This document shows positions 24,945 to 33,302 of a stretch of DNA of 64,000 nucleotides, one piece after another. The stretch's first letter is position 1; each line of letters starts with the position of its first letter. The notes under the pieces were generated by a model. The model was not told where the DNA came from. It saw only the letters and a list, made by a program, of their open reading frames with translations, and did not search any database. The stretch lies in the NCBI RefSeq assembly GCF_014648075.1, contig NZ_BMQK01000023.1:40045-104044 (forward strand), read 5' to 3'. This stretch comes from Streptomyces ruber (GTDB lineage Bacteria; Actinomycetota; Actinomycetes; Streptomycetales; Streptomycetaceae). A program made the position numbers and the translations under genes.

Positions 24945-26141
24945 CTAGCGTCGCGACGGCGCCCCGAACAGCTCGTCCTGCGCCGCGTCCCGGGCCATCA
25001 GCAGCGCCCCGCGCAGCACGGCGCCGCCCCCCAGCCCGCTCGCCCGCACCTCGGTCGACAGCGGCGACAGCCGGGCGAGCCGCTCCTCGACCCGGGCGGC
25101 GAGCAGGGCACCGCCCGCCTGCCCGATCTCCCCGCCGAGGACCACACAGCCGGGGTCCAGCACGGCGACCACGGAGGCGGTCCCGATGGCGACCCGGTCG
25201 GCGAGGGCGTCGAGGAAACGGGTCGCGGCCCCGGCACCGGAAGCGGCCCCGTCCACGGCCGCCCCCACCAGCGCGGCGGCGTACGGTCCGGTCGCCGTGC
25301 GGGGCGCCGTCAGCCCGTGCTCCCCCGCCAGGCGTGCCACGGCCTCGTCCGCCACCAGCGCGTGGAAGCCGCCCGCGCAGTCGGTCGCCGAGGGCAGCGC
25401 CCCCGTTCCCGGCACCGGCAGGAAGCCGATCTCGCCCGTGCCGCCGGAGGCTCCGCGGCGCAGACGCCCGTCCAGGACGACCGCCGCCCCGGTGCCCATG
25501 CCGAGCCACAGCAGCACGAACGTGTCCCGGTCGCGGGCGGCGCCGTCGCGCCGCTCGGCGAGGGCGGCGAGGTTGGTCTCGTTCTCCACGAGCACGCGGG
25601 CCTGCAGGCACTCCCCGAGGGCCGCGACCAGACGGCGGTGCCATGCGGGGAGCCCGGAGGAGTCGCGCAGTTCGCCGCCCGCGGGGTCGATCAGTCCGGG
25701 CGCGCCGATGCCGACCGTGTGCAGCCGGTCGGCACCCGCCTCCTTCGCCGCGTGCTCGACCAGCACCACCGCCCGCTCCACCGCGAGTCCGGTGCCCGTG
25801 CCGTCGGCGATCGGTACGGACGCCCGGGTGAGTTCGGTGCCGAGCAGGTCGCTCACGACGACGGTGACGCCCTCGGTGCGGACGTCGAGCGCGGCCAGCT
25901 GGGCGCGGTCGGCGACGATGCCGTACAGGCGCGCGTTCGGGCCGCGCCGCTGCCTCCCCGACTCCCCCACGACCGCGACCAGCCCGGCGGCCGTCAGCCG
26001 TTCCACGAGGTCGGCGACCGTCGGCCGGGACAGACCGGTGAGCTGTTTGAGCTGTCCGGCCGTCAACGGCCCCTCCTCCTGGAGCAGACGCAGGGCGAGC
26101 CGGTCGTTGATGGCCCGGGCAGTGCTCGGTGATGCGGGCAT
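24945..26141 (-). CDS. ROK family transcriptional regulator
   Basis: A 398-residue repressor-type ROK protein: winged HTH at about residues 12-60 (LTAGQLKQLTGLSRPTVADL) followed by a sugar-kinase-like ROK domain (GIGAPGLIDPAGG, VENETNLAAL, LWLGMGTGAAVVLDG). The usual ROK zinc motif C-x-C-G-x-x-G-C is absent; the region reads ATDCAGGFHALV with one Cys, so effector recognition may differ. It is divergent from an MFS transporter and a palindromic site lies between, suggesting it controls the transporter and itself. Confidence 0.9.
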   Translation of the reverse strand: MPASPSTARAINDRLALRLLQEEGPLTAGQLKQLTGLSRPTVADLVERLTAAGLVAVVGESGRQRRGPNARLYGIVADRAQLAALDVRTEGVTVVVSDLLGTELTRASVPIADGTGTGLAVERAVVLVEHAAKEAGADRLHTVGIGAPGLIDPAGGELRDSSGLPAWHRRLVAALGECLQARVLVENETNLAALAERRDGAARDRDTFVLLWLGMGTGAAVVLDGRLRRGASGGTGEIGFLPVPGTGALPSATDCAGGFHALVADEAVARLAGEHGLTAPRTATGPYAAALVGAAVDGAASGAGAATRFLDALADRVAIGTASVVAVLDPGCVVLGGEIGQAGGALLAARVEERLARLSPLSTEVRASGLGGGAVLRGALLMARDAAQDELFGAPSRR

Positions 26142-26209
26142 GCCGGGATCCTCCCAGGTCGGCGGCGCGCTGACCCCGTCCGTCCGGCGCGCTGTCCGGC
26201 ACGCTATTC

Positions 26210-26228
26210 ATCAGGAAGGGTTCCTGAT
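26210..26228. promoter_or_regulatory. Probable operator between ROK regulator and MFS gene
   Basis: ATCAGGAA-ggg-TTCCTGAT is a perfect 8-bp inverted repeat with a 3-bp spacer, in the 146-bp divergent gap and 60 bp before the MFS start. The surrounding bases (ATTCA, AGTTTA) are unusually AT-rich, as in a promoter. Confidence 0.6.
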
Positions 26229-26287
26229 AGTTTACGGTGCCGCCGACGGAGGCGGTCACCCGGGCCAGGGAAGGATGACAAGGAAGC

Positions 26288-27499
26288 ATGAGCGGAGTCG
26301 CCCACGACGAGCGCACCGTGCGGCGCGCCCGGTACGCCGTGGCCGCCGTGTTCGCGGTGCACGGCGCGGTCACCGGGTCGTTCGCCACCCGGGTGCCCTG
26401 GATCCAGGACCACGCGGCGGTCGGCGCGGGCCAGCTGGGTCTCGCCCTCGCCTTCCCGGCGCTCGGGGCGTCCCTGGCGATGCCGCTCGCGAGCCGGATC
26501 AGCCACGCCCTCGGCACCCGTACGGCGCTGCGCGCCCTGCTCTCGCTGTGGACGCTCGCCCTGGTCCTGCCGTCCCTCGCGCCGAACCTGTGGACGCTGT
26601 GTCTGGCGCTCTTCGTGTACGGGGCGACCGCGGGCATGTCGGACGTGGCGATGAACGCGCTGGGCGTCGAGGTCGAGAGCCGGCTGCACAAGTCGATCAT
26701 GTCCGGGCTGCACGGCATGTGGAGCGTGGGCGCCCTGACCGGCTCGGCGGCCGGCACGCTCGCCGCGCACCTGGGCTCGGACGCCCGGCTGCACCACGCG
26801 CTGGCCGCGGCGGCCCTCACCGTGCTCGGCCTGACGGCCTGCCAGTGGGTGCTCGACCTCCGGCCGGACCAGGACGAGGAACCGCCGCCGCGCTTCTCGC
26901 TGCCGCCGAGGTCGGCGCTGCTCATCGGCGCGGTCGGGTTCTGCGCGGTGTTCGCGGAGGGCGCGAGCCTGGACTGGTCGGCGGTCTACCTGCGGGACCA
27001 GCTCGGCACCTCGGCGGGTCTCGCGGCGGCGTCGACGACCGGCTTCATGCTGACCATGGCACTGGCCCGGATCGCGGGCGACGCCGTCGTGAACCGTTTC
27101 GGCGCGGTCCGCACGGTGCGGGTCGGCGGGGCACTGGCCGCGCTCGGCGGGCTGCTCGTGGTCGCGACGGACCGTCCGGTGGTGGCGATGACGGGCTTCG
27201 CGCTGCTGGGCCTCGGCATCGCGGTGGTCGTCCCGCTCTGCTTCGCGGCGGCCGGGCGCAGTGGCCCGAACCCGAGCCAGGCCATCGCGGGCGTCGCCAC
27301 CATCACCTACACCTCGGGCCTCGTGGCGCCCAGCGCCATCGGCACGGTGGCGGAGGCGACGAGCCTCGTGGTGTCGTTCGGGCTGGTCACCTTCCTGGCG
27401 TGCGGTCTCGCCGTCTTCGCGGGCGTCCTGCGCACCGCCGACCGGGACCGTCCGAGGACCGGCGCTCCGGACGCGGCGGTTCCCGGACCGAGGCCCTGA
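26288..27499 (+). CDS. MFS transporter (sugar-type, FucP/YbjJ-like)
   Basis: A 403-residue transporter with about 12 hydrophobic segments. SFATRVPWIQDH near the first helix, YGATAGMSDVAMNALGVEVE and SGLHGMWSVGALTGSAAG are characteristic of the FucP/YbjJ branch of MFS. Members are proton symporters or exporters; the substrate is unknown, but the neighbouring ROK regulator favours a sugar-related role. ATG start with AAGGAAG just upstream. Confidence 0.88.
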   Translation: MSGVAHDERTVRRARYAVAAVFAVHGAVTGSFATRVPWIQDHAAVGAGQLGLALAFPALGASLAMPLASRISHALGTRTALRALLSLWTLALVLPSLAPNLWTLCLALFVYGATAGMSDVAMNALGVEVESRLHKSIMSGLHGMWSVGALTGSAAGTLAAHLGSDARLHHALAAAALTVLGLTACQWVLDLRPDQDEEPPPRFSLPPRSALLIGAVGFCAVFAEGASLDWSAVYLRDQLGTSAGLAAASTTGFMLTMALARIAGDAVVNRFGAVRTVRVGGALAALGGLLVVATDRPVVAMTGFALLGLGIAVVVPLCFAAAGRSGPNPSQAIAGVATITYTSGLVAPSAIGTVAEATSLVVSFGLVTFLACGLAVFAGVLRTADRDRPRTGAPDAAVPGPRP

Positions 27500-27524
27500 A
27501 CGAACGGTGCCCTTTTTGGCGTCA

Positions 27525-27548
27525 CAATGTTCGCGACAATGTTCGCGA
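27525..27548. repeat. Two 12-bp tandem repeats before the uracil permease gene
   Basis: ACAATGTTCGCG occurs twice in tandem (27525-27536 and 27537-27548), followed by a diverged third unit ACTGTTTCGG. They end 43 bp before the permease ATG, where a regulator would act on its promoter. Confidence 0.75.
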
Positions 27549-27591
27549 CTGTTTCGGCCAGAAACACGCACGACGAAAGCGAAACCCCACC

Positions 27592-29013
27592 ATGGATCTC
27601 GGCGTCCGCTGGAAGCTGCACGGAGACGGGCGCACCCCCGCGCCCGGAGCGGTCGTCCGCCCCGACGAGCGGCTCTCCTGGCCGCGCACCGCCGGGCTCG
27701 GCGCCCAGCACGTCGTGGCGATGTTCGGGGCGAGCTTCGTCGCGCCCGTGCTGATGGGCCTCGACCCCAATCTCGCGATCATGATGTCGGGCGTCTCGAC
27801 CATGATCTTCCTGCTCGCGACCCGCGGCCGGGTGCCCAGCTACCTCGGCTGCTCGCTGTCCTTCGTGGGCGTCGCCGCGGTGATCCGCGCGCAGGGCGGC
27901 AGCAGCGCGACGGTGACGGGCGCGGTGCTCGTCGTCGGTGCCGCGCTGTTCCTGGTGGGGCTGGCCGTGCAGAAGTTCGGCGCACGGATCATCCACGCCA
28001 CGATGCCGCCGATCGTGACCGGCGCGGTGGTCATGCTCATCGGCTTCAACCTCGCCCCGGTCACCGCCGCCACGTACTGGCCGCAGGACCAGTGGACGGC
28101 GCTGCTGGTCATGCTGTTCACCGGTCTGGCCGTGGTGTGCCTGCGCGGTTTCTGGTCGCGGATCGCGATCTTCCTGGGGCTGATCTTCGGGTACGGCATC
28201 TCCTGGGTCTTCGACCTGGTCTTCGGGCAGATCCACTCGACGGACGCGAGCGGCAAGGTCACCGACCACTGGCGGCTCGACCTCTCCGGCGTCGGCGACG
28301 CGGCCTGGGTGGGCCTGCCCGACTTCCACGGCCCCACCTTCGAGTGGTCGGCGATCCTCGTGGCGCTGCCGGTCGTGATCGCGCTGGTCGCGGAGAACGC
28401 CGGGCACGTCAAGGCGGTCGGCGAGATGACCGGTGACCGGCTGGACGACAAGCTGGGCACGGCCATCTCGGCGGACGGCGTGGGCTCCATGCTCTCCACG
28501 GCGGTCGGCGGCCCGCCCAACACGACGTACTCCGAGAACATCGGCGTGATGGCGGCGACCCGCGTCTACTCGACGGCCGCGTACTGGGCGGCGGCGGTGT
28601 TCGCGCTGCTCTTCGGCCTGTGCCCGAAGTTCGGCGCGGTCGTGGCCGCGATCCCGGGCGGCGTCCTCGGCGGCATCACGGTCATCCTGTACGGCATGAT
28701 CGGCCTGCTCGGCGCCCAGATCTGGGTCAACGCCAAGGTGGACCTGCGCAACCCGCTGAACCTGGTGCCGGCCGCCGCGGGCATCATCATCGGCGTCGGC
28801 GACGTCACCATGAAGTTCACCGACAACTTCTCGCTGAGCGGTATCGCGCTCGGCACGATCGTCGTCATCACCGGCTACCACGCGCTGCGGGCCCTCGCCC
28901 CCGAGCACCTGAAGAAGCAGGAGCCGCTGCTGGACGAGGGCACCTCGTCGTACTCGGGCACGGGTACGGACGGCCCGGGCGCGGAAGCGGACTCCCGGCG
29001 CGCCGGGTCGTAG
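27592..29013 (+). CDS. NCS2 uracil/xanthine permease
   Basis: A 473-residue nucleobase permease with about 12-14 membrane spans. GLGAQHVVAMFGASFVAPVL, the transport-site segment LVAENAGHVKAVGEMTGDRL with its Glu, and GGPPNTTYSENIGVMAATRV with the conserved Asn/Glu are NCS2 hallmarks (UraA/RutG-like). It should import uracil or a related base by proton symport, feeding pyrimidine salvage. The C-terminal 30 residues are a hydrophilic tail. Tandem repeats lie upstream and a hairpin downstream. Confidence 0.93.
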   Translation: MDLGVRWKLHGDGRTPAPGAVVRPDERLSWPRTAGLGAQHVVAMFGASFVAPVLMGLDPNLAIMMSGVSTMIFLLATRGRVPSYLGCSLSFVGVAAVIRAQGGSSATVTGAVLVVGAALFLVGLAVQKFGARIIHATMPPIVTGAVVMLIGFNLAPVTAATYWPQDQWTALLVMLFTGLAVVCLRGFWSRIAIFLGLIFGYGISWVFDLVFGQIHSTDASGKVTDHWRLDLSGVGDAAWVGLPDFHGPTFEWSAILVALPVVIALVAENAGHVKAVGEMTGDRLDDKLGTAISADGVGSMLSTAVGGPPNTTYSENIGVMAATRVYSTAAYWAAAVFALLFGLCPKFGAVVAAIPGGVLGGITVILYGMIGLLGAQIWVNAKVDLRNPLNLVPAAAGIIIGVGDVTMKFTDNFSLSGIALGTIVVITGYHALRALAPEHLKKQEPLLDEGTSSYSGTGTDGPGAEADSRRAGS

Positions 29014-29137
29014 GCGCAACCGGGCGGCAACGCACCGGCCGGGCCTCGGCCGCCGGACCACGGACCACGGACAAGCGTCGATGCGGTCCTGCCCCGCGGG
29101 CCGGCCGAGTGCGACACCTCGGGCCGCGCTTCGTCGG

Positions 29138-29166
29138 GCCGGCCGTCGCCGTCCGCGACGGCCGGC
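29138..29166 (+). terminator. Terminator after the uracil permease gene
   Basis: Perfect 12-bp arms GCCGGCCGTCGC and GCGACGGCCGGC with loop CGTCC, 125 nt beyond the permease stop. The distance is long and there is no U tract. Confidence 0.6.
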
Positions 29167-29276
29167 AGTCCGGTGACGGTGGCGACGGCGGCCACGGCCG
29201 AGGCCGCGGCGACCACGGCGCCGGGCAGGAGGGCCGCGCGCCGGCGCCTCGCTCCGCGTCCCGCGCCGCCTTCCGC

Positions 29277-29305
29277 CGAACGCCCGGCGGAAGACCGGGC
29301 GTTCG
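29277..29305. repeat. Perfect 11-bp inverted repeat
   Basis: CGAACGCCCGG (29277-29287) and CCGGGCGTTCG (29295-29305) with loop CGGAAGA. It lies 110 bp upstream of the DUF5995 gene and could be an operator or a terminator. Confidence 0.6.
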
Positions 29306-29415
29306 AGCCCGGCACCTGGTGCTTCTCCCTCCCCGCCGCGGACGCGTTCCCCCGTTCCGGGGAAGCGCCCCGTACGGCGGCACTCCGGTCGGCGCGGGGC
29401 TGGGACGCTGCCCCC

Positions 29416-30090
29416 ATGGCGCGATCCGACCGTCTCACCACCTCCGTGGACGCAGTCCTCGTCCGCATGCGTGCCCTGGACGCGGCCCTGCCGGAGCGGG
29501 ACGGGATCGCGGTGTTCAACCGGGTCTACCTGGCGGTCACCGAGGCGGTGGACCGCGAGGTGGACGCGGGACGGTTCCCGGACGCCGAGGCCGCGGTCAT
29601 GCTGGACGTACGGTTCGCCGAGCGGTACCTGACGGTGGCCGAGGGGATCTCCGCGCCCGCCTGCTGGCGGCCGCTGCTGCAGTTCCGGCGCCATCCGGGG
29701 GTGCGTCCCCTGCAGTTCGCGCTCGCCGGCATCAACGCCCACATCGGGCACGACCTCGCGCTCGCCGTCGTGGACGCCTGCCGGGCGCTCGGCTGCGAAC
29801 CCGCCGACCTGGAGGACGAGTACGACCACGTCGGCGACCTCCTCGTCACGCTGGAGGAGCGCATCCGCGAGGACCTGATGCCGGGCCCGGACCTGCTCCA
29901 GATCGCCGATCCGCTGACGCACCTGCTCGGCGCCTGGAGTCTGGAGCGGGCGCGCGACGCCGCCTGGTCGGCGGCCCGCGCGCTGTGGGCGCTGCGCGGC
30001 CTGCCGGACCTCGCCGAGGAGTGCGGGCGGCGCCTGGACACGGCGGCGGGGTTCGCGGGCCGGATGCTGCTCACACCCCTGCCGGACTGA
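29416..30090 (+). CDS. DUF5995 family protein
   Basis: A 224-residue all-alpha protein resembling DUF5995. Conserved stretches are GIAVFNRVYLAVTEAV, FAERYLTVAE, PACWRPLLQFR and FALAGINAHIGHDLALAV; the histidines in NAHIGHD and acidic EDEYDHVGDLL could bind a metal. No signal peptide or membrane segment is present. ATG at MARSDR is chosen; upstream frame extension lacks a ribosome site. Its end is 21 bp from the convergent MFS gene. Function unknown. Confidence 0.8.
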   Translation: MARSDRLTTSVDAVLVRMRALDAALPERDGIAVFNRVYLAVTEAVDREVDAGRFPDAEAAVMLDVRFAERYLTVAEGISAPACWRPLLQFRRHPGVRPLQFALAGINAHIGHDLALAVVDACRALGCEPADLEDEYDHVGDLLVTLEERIREDLMPGPDLLQIADPLTHLLGAWSLERARDAAWSAARALWALRGLPDLAEECGRRLDTAAGFAGRMLLTPLPD

Positions 30091-30111
30091 GGTGCGCGGG
30101 GCGAGGTCAGG

Positions 30112-31428
30112 TCAGTCCTCGGACAGCTCCACCGGCGCGGTCCCGTCGTACGCGTCCCCGAGCCCGGGGACGGACCGGCCGCCCCGCCGGAGCGGTGCAC
30201 GACGCCCCGGTGACCGGTCAGGCCGGCCTGGACGGCGCCGTCGCGCCACCAGCAGCAGCGCCGTCACCAGGTAGGGCAGCGCGAACAGGGCGAAGGCCGT
30301 GCCATGGGCCGTCGCCGACGCGGCCGTCGCGTACGCTCCGTACACGCCGATGGTGGCCAGCTCGGTGCCCACTCCGGCCACCGAGGTGAGGGTGGCACGG
30401 CCGCTGCCCTCGATGCGCTGCTGCAGCCGGGCGTCGGCCAGTACGTGCGCCAGCTGGAAGCCGCCGAAGGCGAGGGCCACCAGTGTGAGGGCGGCCGGTG
30501 TCCCCGCCGCGGCACCGGCGGCCAGGGCCAGGGCGGAACCCGCGAGCAGCGCGGCCAGCCCGGTGTCGCCGAGGTGCTCCGCCGCACCGGCCAGCAGACC
30601 GCCCGCCGTGGCCCCGGCCCAGACGACGAGCAGCAGCCAGGGGACGGTGCTGTCGGCCACGCCGGTCTCACGCACCAGCAGTGATGTGTACTCGTCCAGC
30701 GCGCCCCACACGGCGGCCACGGCCGGGACCAGCAGCAGCGCGCCGCGCAAGGGCGGGTTGCCGCGTGCCTCGGCGAGGCCCGCGCGCAGGGCGGCGGCCC
30801 GGTCCCCGCTCCCGGCCCCCCGACCGCCCTTGCGGTCCCGGTGCTCGGGGAAGCGGGTGGCGACCGCCGAGGTCAGCAGGCAGGCGAGCACGCTGGCCAG
30901 CCCCACGGCCCCGTAGCCGCCGCGGGCCAGGACCGGTCCGGCCAGCGCCATGGCCGCCATCACCCCCAGCAGCGCGGCCGCTTGGGAGCGGCCCATGACA
31001 CGGGCGTAGCGGCCGGCCGCGCCGAGCCGGTCGAGCTCCTCGTACACCAGCGCCTCCAGCGCGCCGGTGCCGAGCGCTCCGTGCACGCCCCAGAGCACGA
31101 ACCCGGCGGCGAACGCCCAGTACGAGGGGAACAGCACCCACAGGCCGAAGCCCACGGCGCCCAGCAACGGCCCGGTGCACAGCAGCAGACGCCGGGAGAC
31201 CGTGTCGGCCCAGACGCCGGACGGGATCTCCAGCAGGACACCCGTCAGGGACCAGAGGACGAAGAGGGAGGAGATCTCCCCGACCGAGAGACCGGTGTCG
31301 GCGAACAGCAGCGCGTACACCGGGTAGAGCAGGACCAGGTCGTCGAGGAACGCGTAGCCGTACAGCGTGACCGTCAGCCGCCGGACTCGTGGGCCGGTGC
31401 CGGGCACATGCGCGGATGAGGGTGTCAT
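30112..31428 (-). CDS. MFS transporter
   Basis: A 438-residue membrane protein with about 12 hydrophobic segments. GVWADTVSRRLLL is the loop 2-3 motif, LSVGEISSLFVLWSLTGVLLE the conserved helix 2 region, and RYARVMGRSQAAALLGV the mid-region. The C-terminal tail is highly basic then acidic. Drug or metabolite efflux is likely by family, but nothing shows the substrate. ATG with GGAAGG upstream. Confidence 0.87.
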   Translation of the reverse strand: MTPSSAHVPGTGPRVRRLTVTLYGYAFLDDLVLLYPVYALLFADTGLSVGEISSLFVLWSLTGVLLEIPSGVWADTVSRRLLLCTGPLLGAVGFGLWVLFPSYWAFAAGFVLWGVHGALGTGALEALVYEELDRLGAAGRYARVMGRSQAAALLGVMAAMALAGPVLARGGYGAVGLASVLACLLTSAVATRFPEHRDRKGGRGAGSGDRAAALRAGLAEARGNPPLRGALLLVPAVAAVWGALDEYTSLLVRETGVADSTVPWLLLVVWAGATAGGLLAGAAEHLGDTGLAALLAGSALALAAGAAAGTPAALTLVALAFGGFQLAHVLADARLQQRIEGSGRATLTSVAGVGTELATIGVYGAYATAASATAHGTAFALFALPYLVTALLLVARRRRPGRPDRSPGRRAPLRRGGRSVPGLGDAYDGTAPVELSED

Positions 31429-31545
31429 GGGGCCTTCCCGTAGGGACCGACAGCTCGGACGCCGGGGTACGGCGTCCGAGGCGGCCCTCGGGAGGCACGG
31501 CTGGGAGATCAATGTCGCCAGGTCATGGACCGGATGCTACGCAAC

Positions 31546-31577
31546 GTGCCCCGCGCCCCGGAAGGGGCGCGGGGCAC
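31546..31577 (-). terminator. Terminator after the amino acid permease gene
   Basis: Perfect 14-bp arms GTGCCCCGCGCCCC/GGGGCGCGGGGCAC with loop GGAA, 15 nt beyond the permease stop on the minus strand. Confidence 0.85.
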
Positions 31578-31591
31578 TGGGCGACCCGGGT

Positions 31592-33043
31592 TCAGGAGGT
31601 CCCGGACGTCGCGAGACGGGACCGGCGGTAACCGTAACCGAAGTAGAGCACGAGTCCGACCGCCATCCAGATCCCGAAGACCACCCAGGTGACGACGTCG
31701 AGGCTGGACATCATCCAGACGCAGAAGAGGAAGCCGAGCGCGGGCAGCAGCGGCGACAGCGGCAGCCGGAAGGTGCGCGGCATGTCGGGGCGGGTCCGCC
31801 GCAGCACGACGACCGCCACGTTGACGAGCGCGAACGCGAACAGCGTGCCGATGCTGGTGGCGTCGGCCAGCTGGCCGAGCGGCACCGCGGCGGCGAGCAC
31901 CCCGCAGAACAGGGACACGATCACCGTGTTGACGCGGGGCGTGCCGGTCTTCGCGTGGACCCGCGAGAACGCCTTGGGCACCAGTCCGTCGCGGGACATG
32001 GCGAACAGGATGCGGGTCTGGCCGTACAGCACGGTCAGGACGACGCTGGCGATGGCGATCACCGCGCCGGCCGCGAGCAGCGTGCCCCAGAAGGCGTCCC
32101 CGGTGACCTCCTTCATGATCCCGGCGAGGGCGGCCTCCGAACCGTCGAACCGCTGCCAGGGCCGCGCCCCGACCGCGACGGCGGCGACGAGGACGTACAG
32201 CGCGGTGACGATCAGCAGCGAGAGCATGATCGCGCGTGGCAGGTCGCGCTGGGCGTTCTTCGCCTCCTCGCCCGCGGTGGAGGCCGCGTCGAAGCCGATG
32301 TACGAGAAGAAGAGCGTGGCCCCGGCGGCGCTGACACCGGCCATGCCGAGCGGCATGAAGTTCTCGTAGTTGCCGGAGCGGAAGCCCATGACGCCGATCA
32401 CGCAGAACAGCAGCAGCGCGGCGATCTTCACGACCACCATGATCGTGTTGGCCCGGGCGGACTCACGGGCGCCGCCGAGCAGGAACGCCATCGCGAGCAG
32501 GACGACGAGCAGCGCGGGCAGGTTGAAGATGCCGCCGTCGCCGGGCGGTGCGGACAGCGCGGCGGGGATCGTGACGCCGATGGTCCCGTCGAGGAGCTCG
32601 TTGAGGTACTCGCCCCAGCCGACCGCGACCGCGGCGACCGACACGCCGTACTCCAGGATCAGGCACCAGCCGCAGATCCAGGCGATCAGCTCGCCCATCG
32701 TGGCGTACGCGTACGAGTAGGAGGAGCCGGAGACCGGGATGGTGCCCGCGAGCTCGGCGTACGACAGCGCGGAGAACAGCGCGGTGAGACCGGCGATCAC
32801 GAAGGACAGCGTGACGGCGGGACCGGCGTCGGGGACCGCCTCGCCGAGCACCACGAAGATGCCGGTGCCGAGCGTGGCACCGATACTGATCATGGTGAGC
32901 TGCCAGAGGCCGAGGGAGCGGCGGAGCGAGCCGCCCTCGCCGCGGCCGCTCTCCGCGACCAGCCGTTCCACGGGCTTGCGGCGCATCAGACGGGCGCCTG
33001 CGGAGGGCTGGGGGGACTGTGGGGGTGCGCCGTGGTCGAGCAC
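31592..33043 (-). CDS. APC-family amino acid permease (CAT/YfnA type)
   Basis: A 483-residue transporter with about 12 membrane spans. SIGATLGTGIFVVLGE is the ion/substrate-binding helix 1, and SGSSYSYAYATMGELIAWICGW and FDAASTAGEEAKNAQRDLP are typical of the cationic amino acid transporter branch. GTG start with GGAGC upstream. An AT-rich region with inverted repeats lies about 100 bp upstream and likely contains its regulated promoter. Confidence 0.92.
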   Translation of the reverse strand: MLDHGAPPQSPQPSAGARLMRRKPVERLVAESGRGEGGSLRRSLGLWQLTMISIGATLGTGIFVVLGEAVPDAGPAVTLSFVIAGLTALFSALSYAELAGTIPVSGSSYSYAYATMGELIAWICGWCLILEYGVSVAAVAVGWGEYLNELLDGTIGVTIPAALSAPPGDGGIFNLPALLVVLLAMAFLLGGARESARANTIMVVVKIAALLLFCVIGVMGFRSGNYENFMPLGMAGVSAAGATLFFSYIGFDAASTAGEEAKNAQRDLPRAIMLSLLIVTALYVLVAAVAVGARPWQRFDGSEAALAGIMKEVTGDAFWGTLLAAGAVIAIASVVLTVLYGQTRILFAMSRDGLVPKAFSRVHAKTGTPRVNTVIVSLFCGVLAAAVPLGQLADATSIGTLFAFALVNVAVVVLRRTRPDMPRTFRLPLSPLLPALGFLFCVWMMSSLDVVTWVVFGIWMAVGLVLYFGYGYRRSRLATSGTS

Positions 33044-33140
33044 GCGTCGGCTCCTTGATCGCTGCCGGGTCGGGGAGGGGGGAACGGGCGGCACCCATGT
33101 GTTGAGCGGACCGTTTCGGGTGGTGCGGGATGTTACGTGA

Positions 33141-33158
33141 TCCTCATATCTATGAGGA
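33141..33158. promoter_or_regulatory. AT-rich palindrome upstream of the amino acid permease
   Basis: TCCTCATA-tc-TATGAGGA is a perfect 8-bp inverted repeat in a locally AT-rich stretch (33130-33190), 98 bp upstream of the permease GTG. Two direct TGCATA copies (33164-33169, 33182-33187) follow. This is a strong operator candidate. Confidence 0.55.
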
Positions 33159-33195
33159 CCTCTGCATAGAATACCGCTCTTTGCATAACGAAACG

Positions 33196-33228
33196 GCCCC
33201 CGCCTCCCGGACACCGGGCGACGGGGGC
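33196..33228 (-). terminator. Terminator after guaB1
   Basis: GCCCCCG (33196-33202) pairs with CGGGGGC (33222-33228) about 75 nt beyond the guaB1 stop; on the minus strand it is followed by GTTTCGTT. Between it and guaB1 the GC-rich unit GGGGGCTGTGGAGCCGC is duplicated (33223-33239, 33256-33272). Confidence 0.5.
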
Positions 33229-33302
33229 TGTGGAGCCGCCGGGCTGAGAAGCCGCGGGGGCTGTGGAGCCGCGGGGGCTGTGCCGCCGGGGCCGGGGCGT
33301 GC

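Larger units (their letters stand above)
29014..29415. other. 402-bp region with hairpins, no clear gene
   Basis: Two perfect inverted repeats (29138-29166 and 29277-29305) lie here. The minus strand encodes a signal-peptide-like stretch (AALLPGAVVAAASAVAAVA, near 29170-29245) without a start codon, ribosome site or typical downstream domain. It may be a decayed secreted-protein gene or chance; I do not call it a gene. Confidence 0.4.

Noticed and set aside
29170..29330. Minus-strand signal-peptide-like segment suggesting a secreted protein gene
   Set aside because: No start codon with a ribosome site, no recognisable mature domain, and it overlaps two hairpins; could be a decayed gene but cannot be supported.
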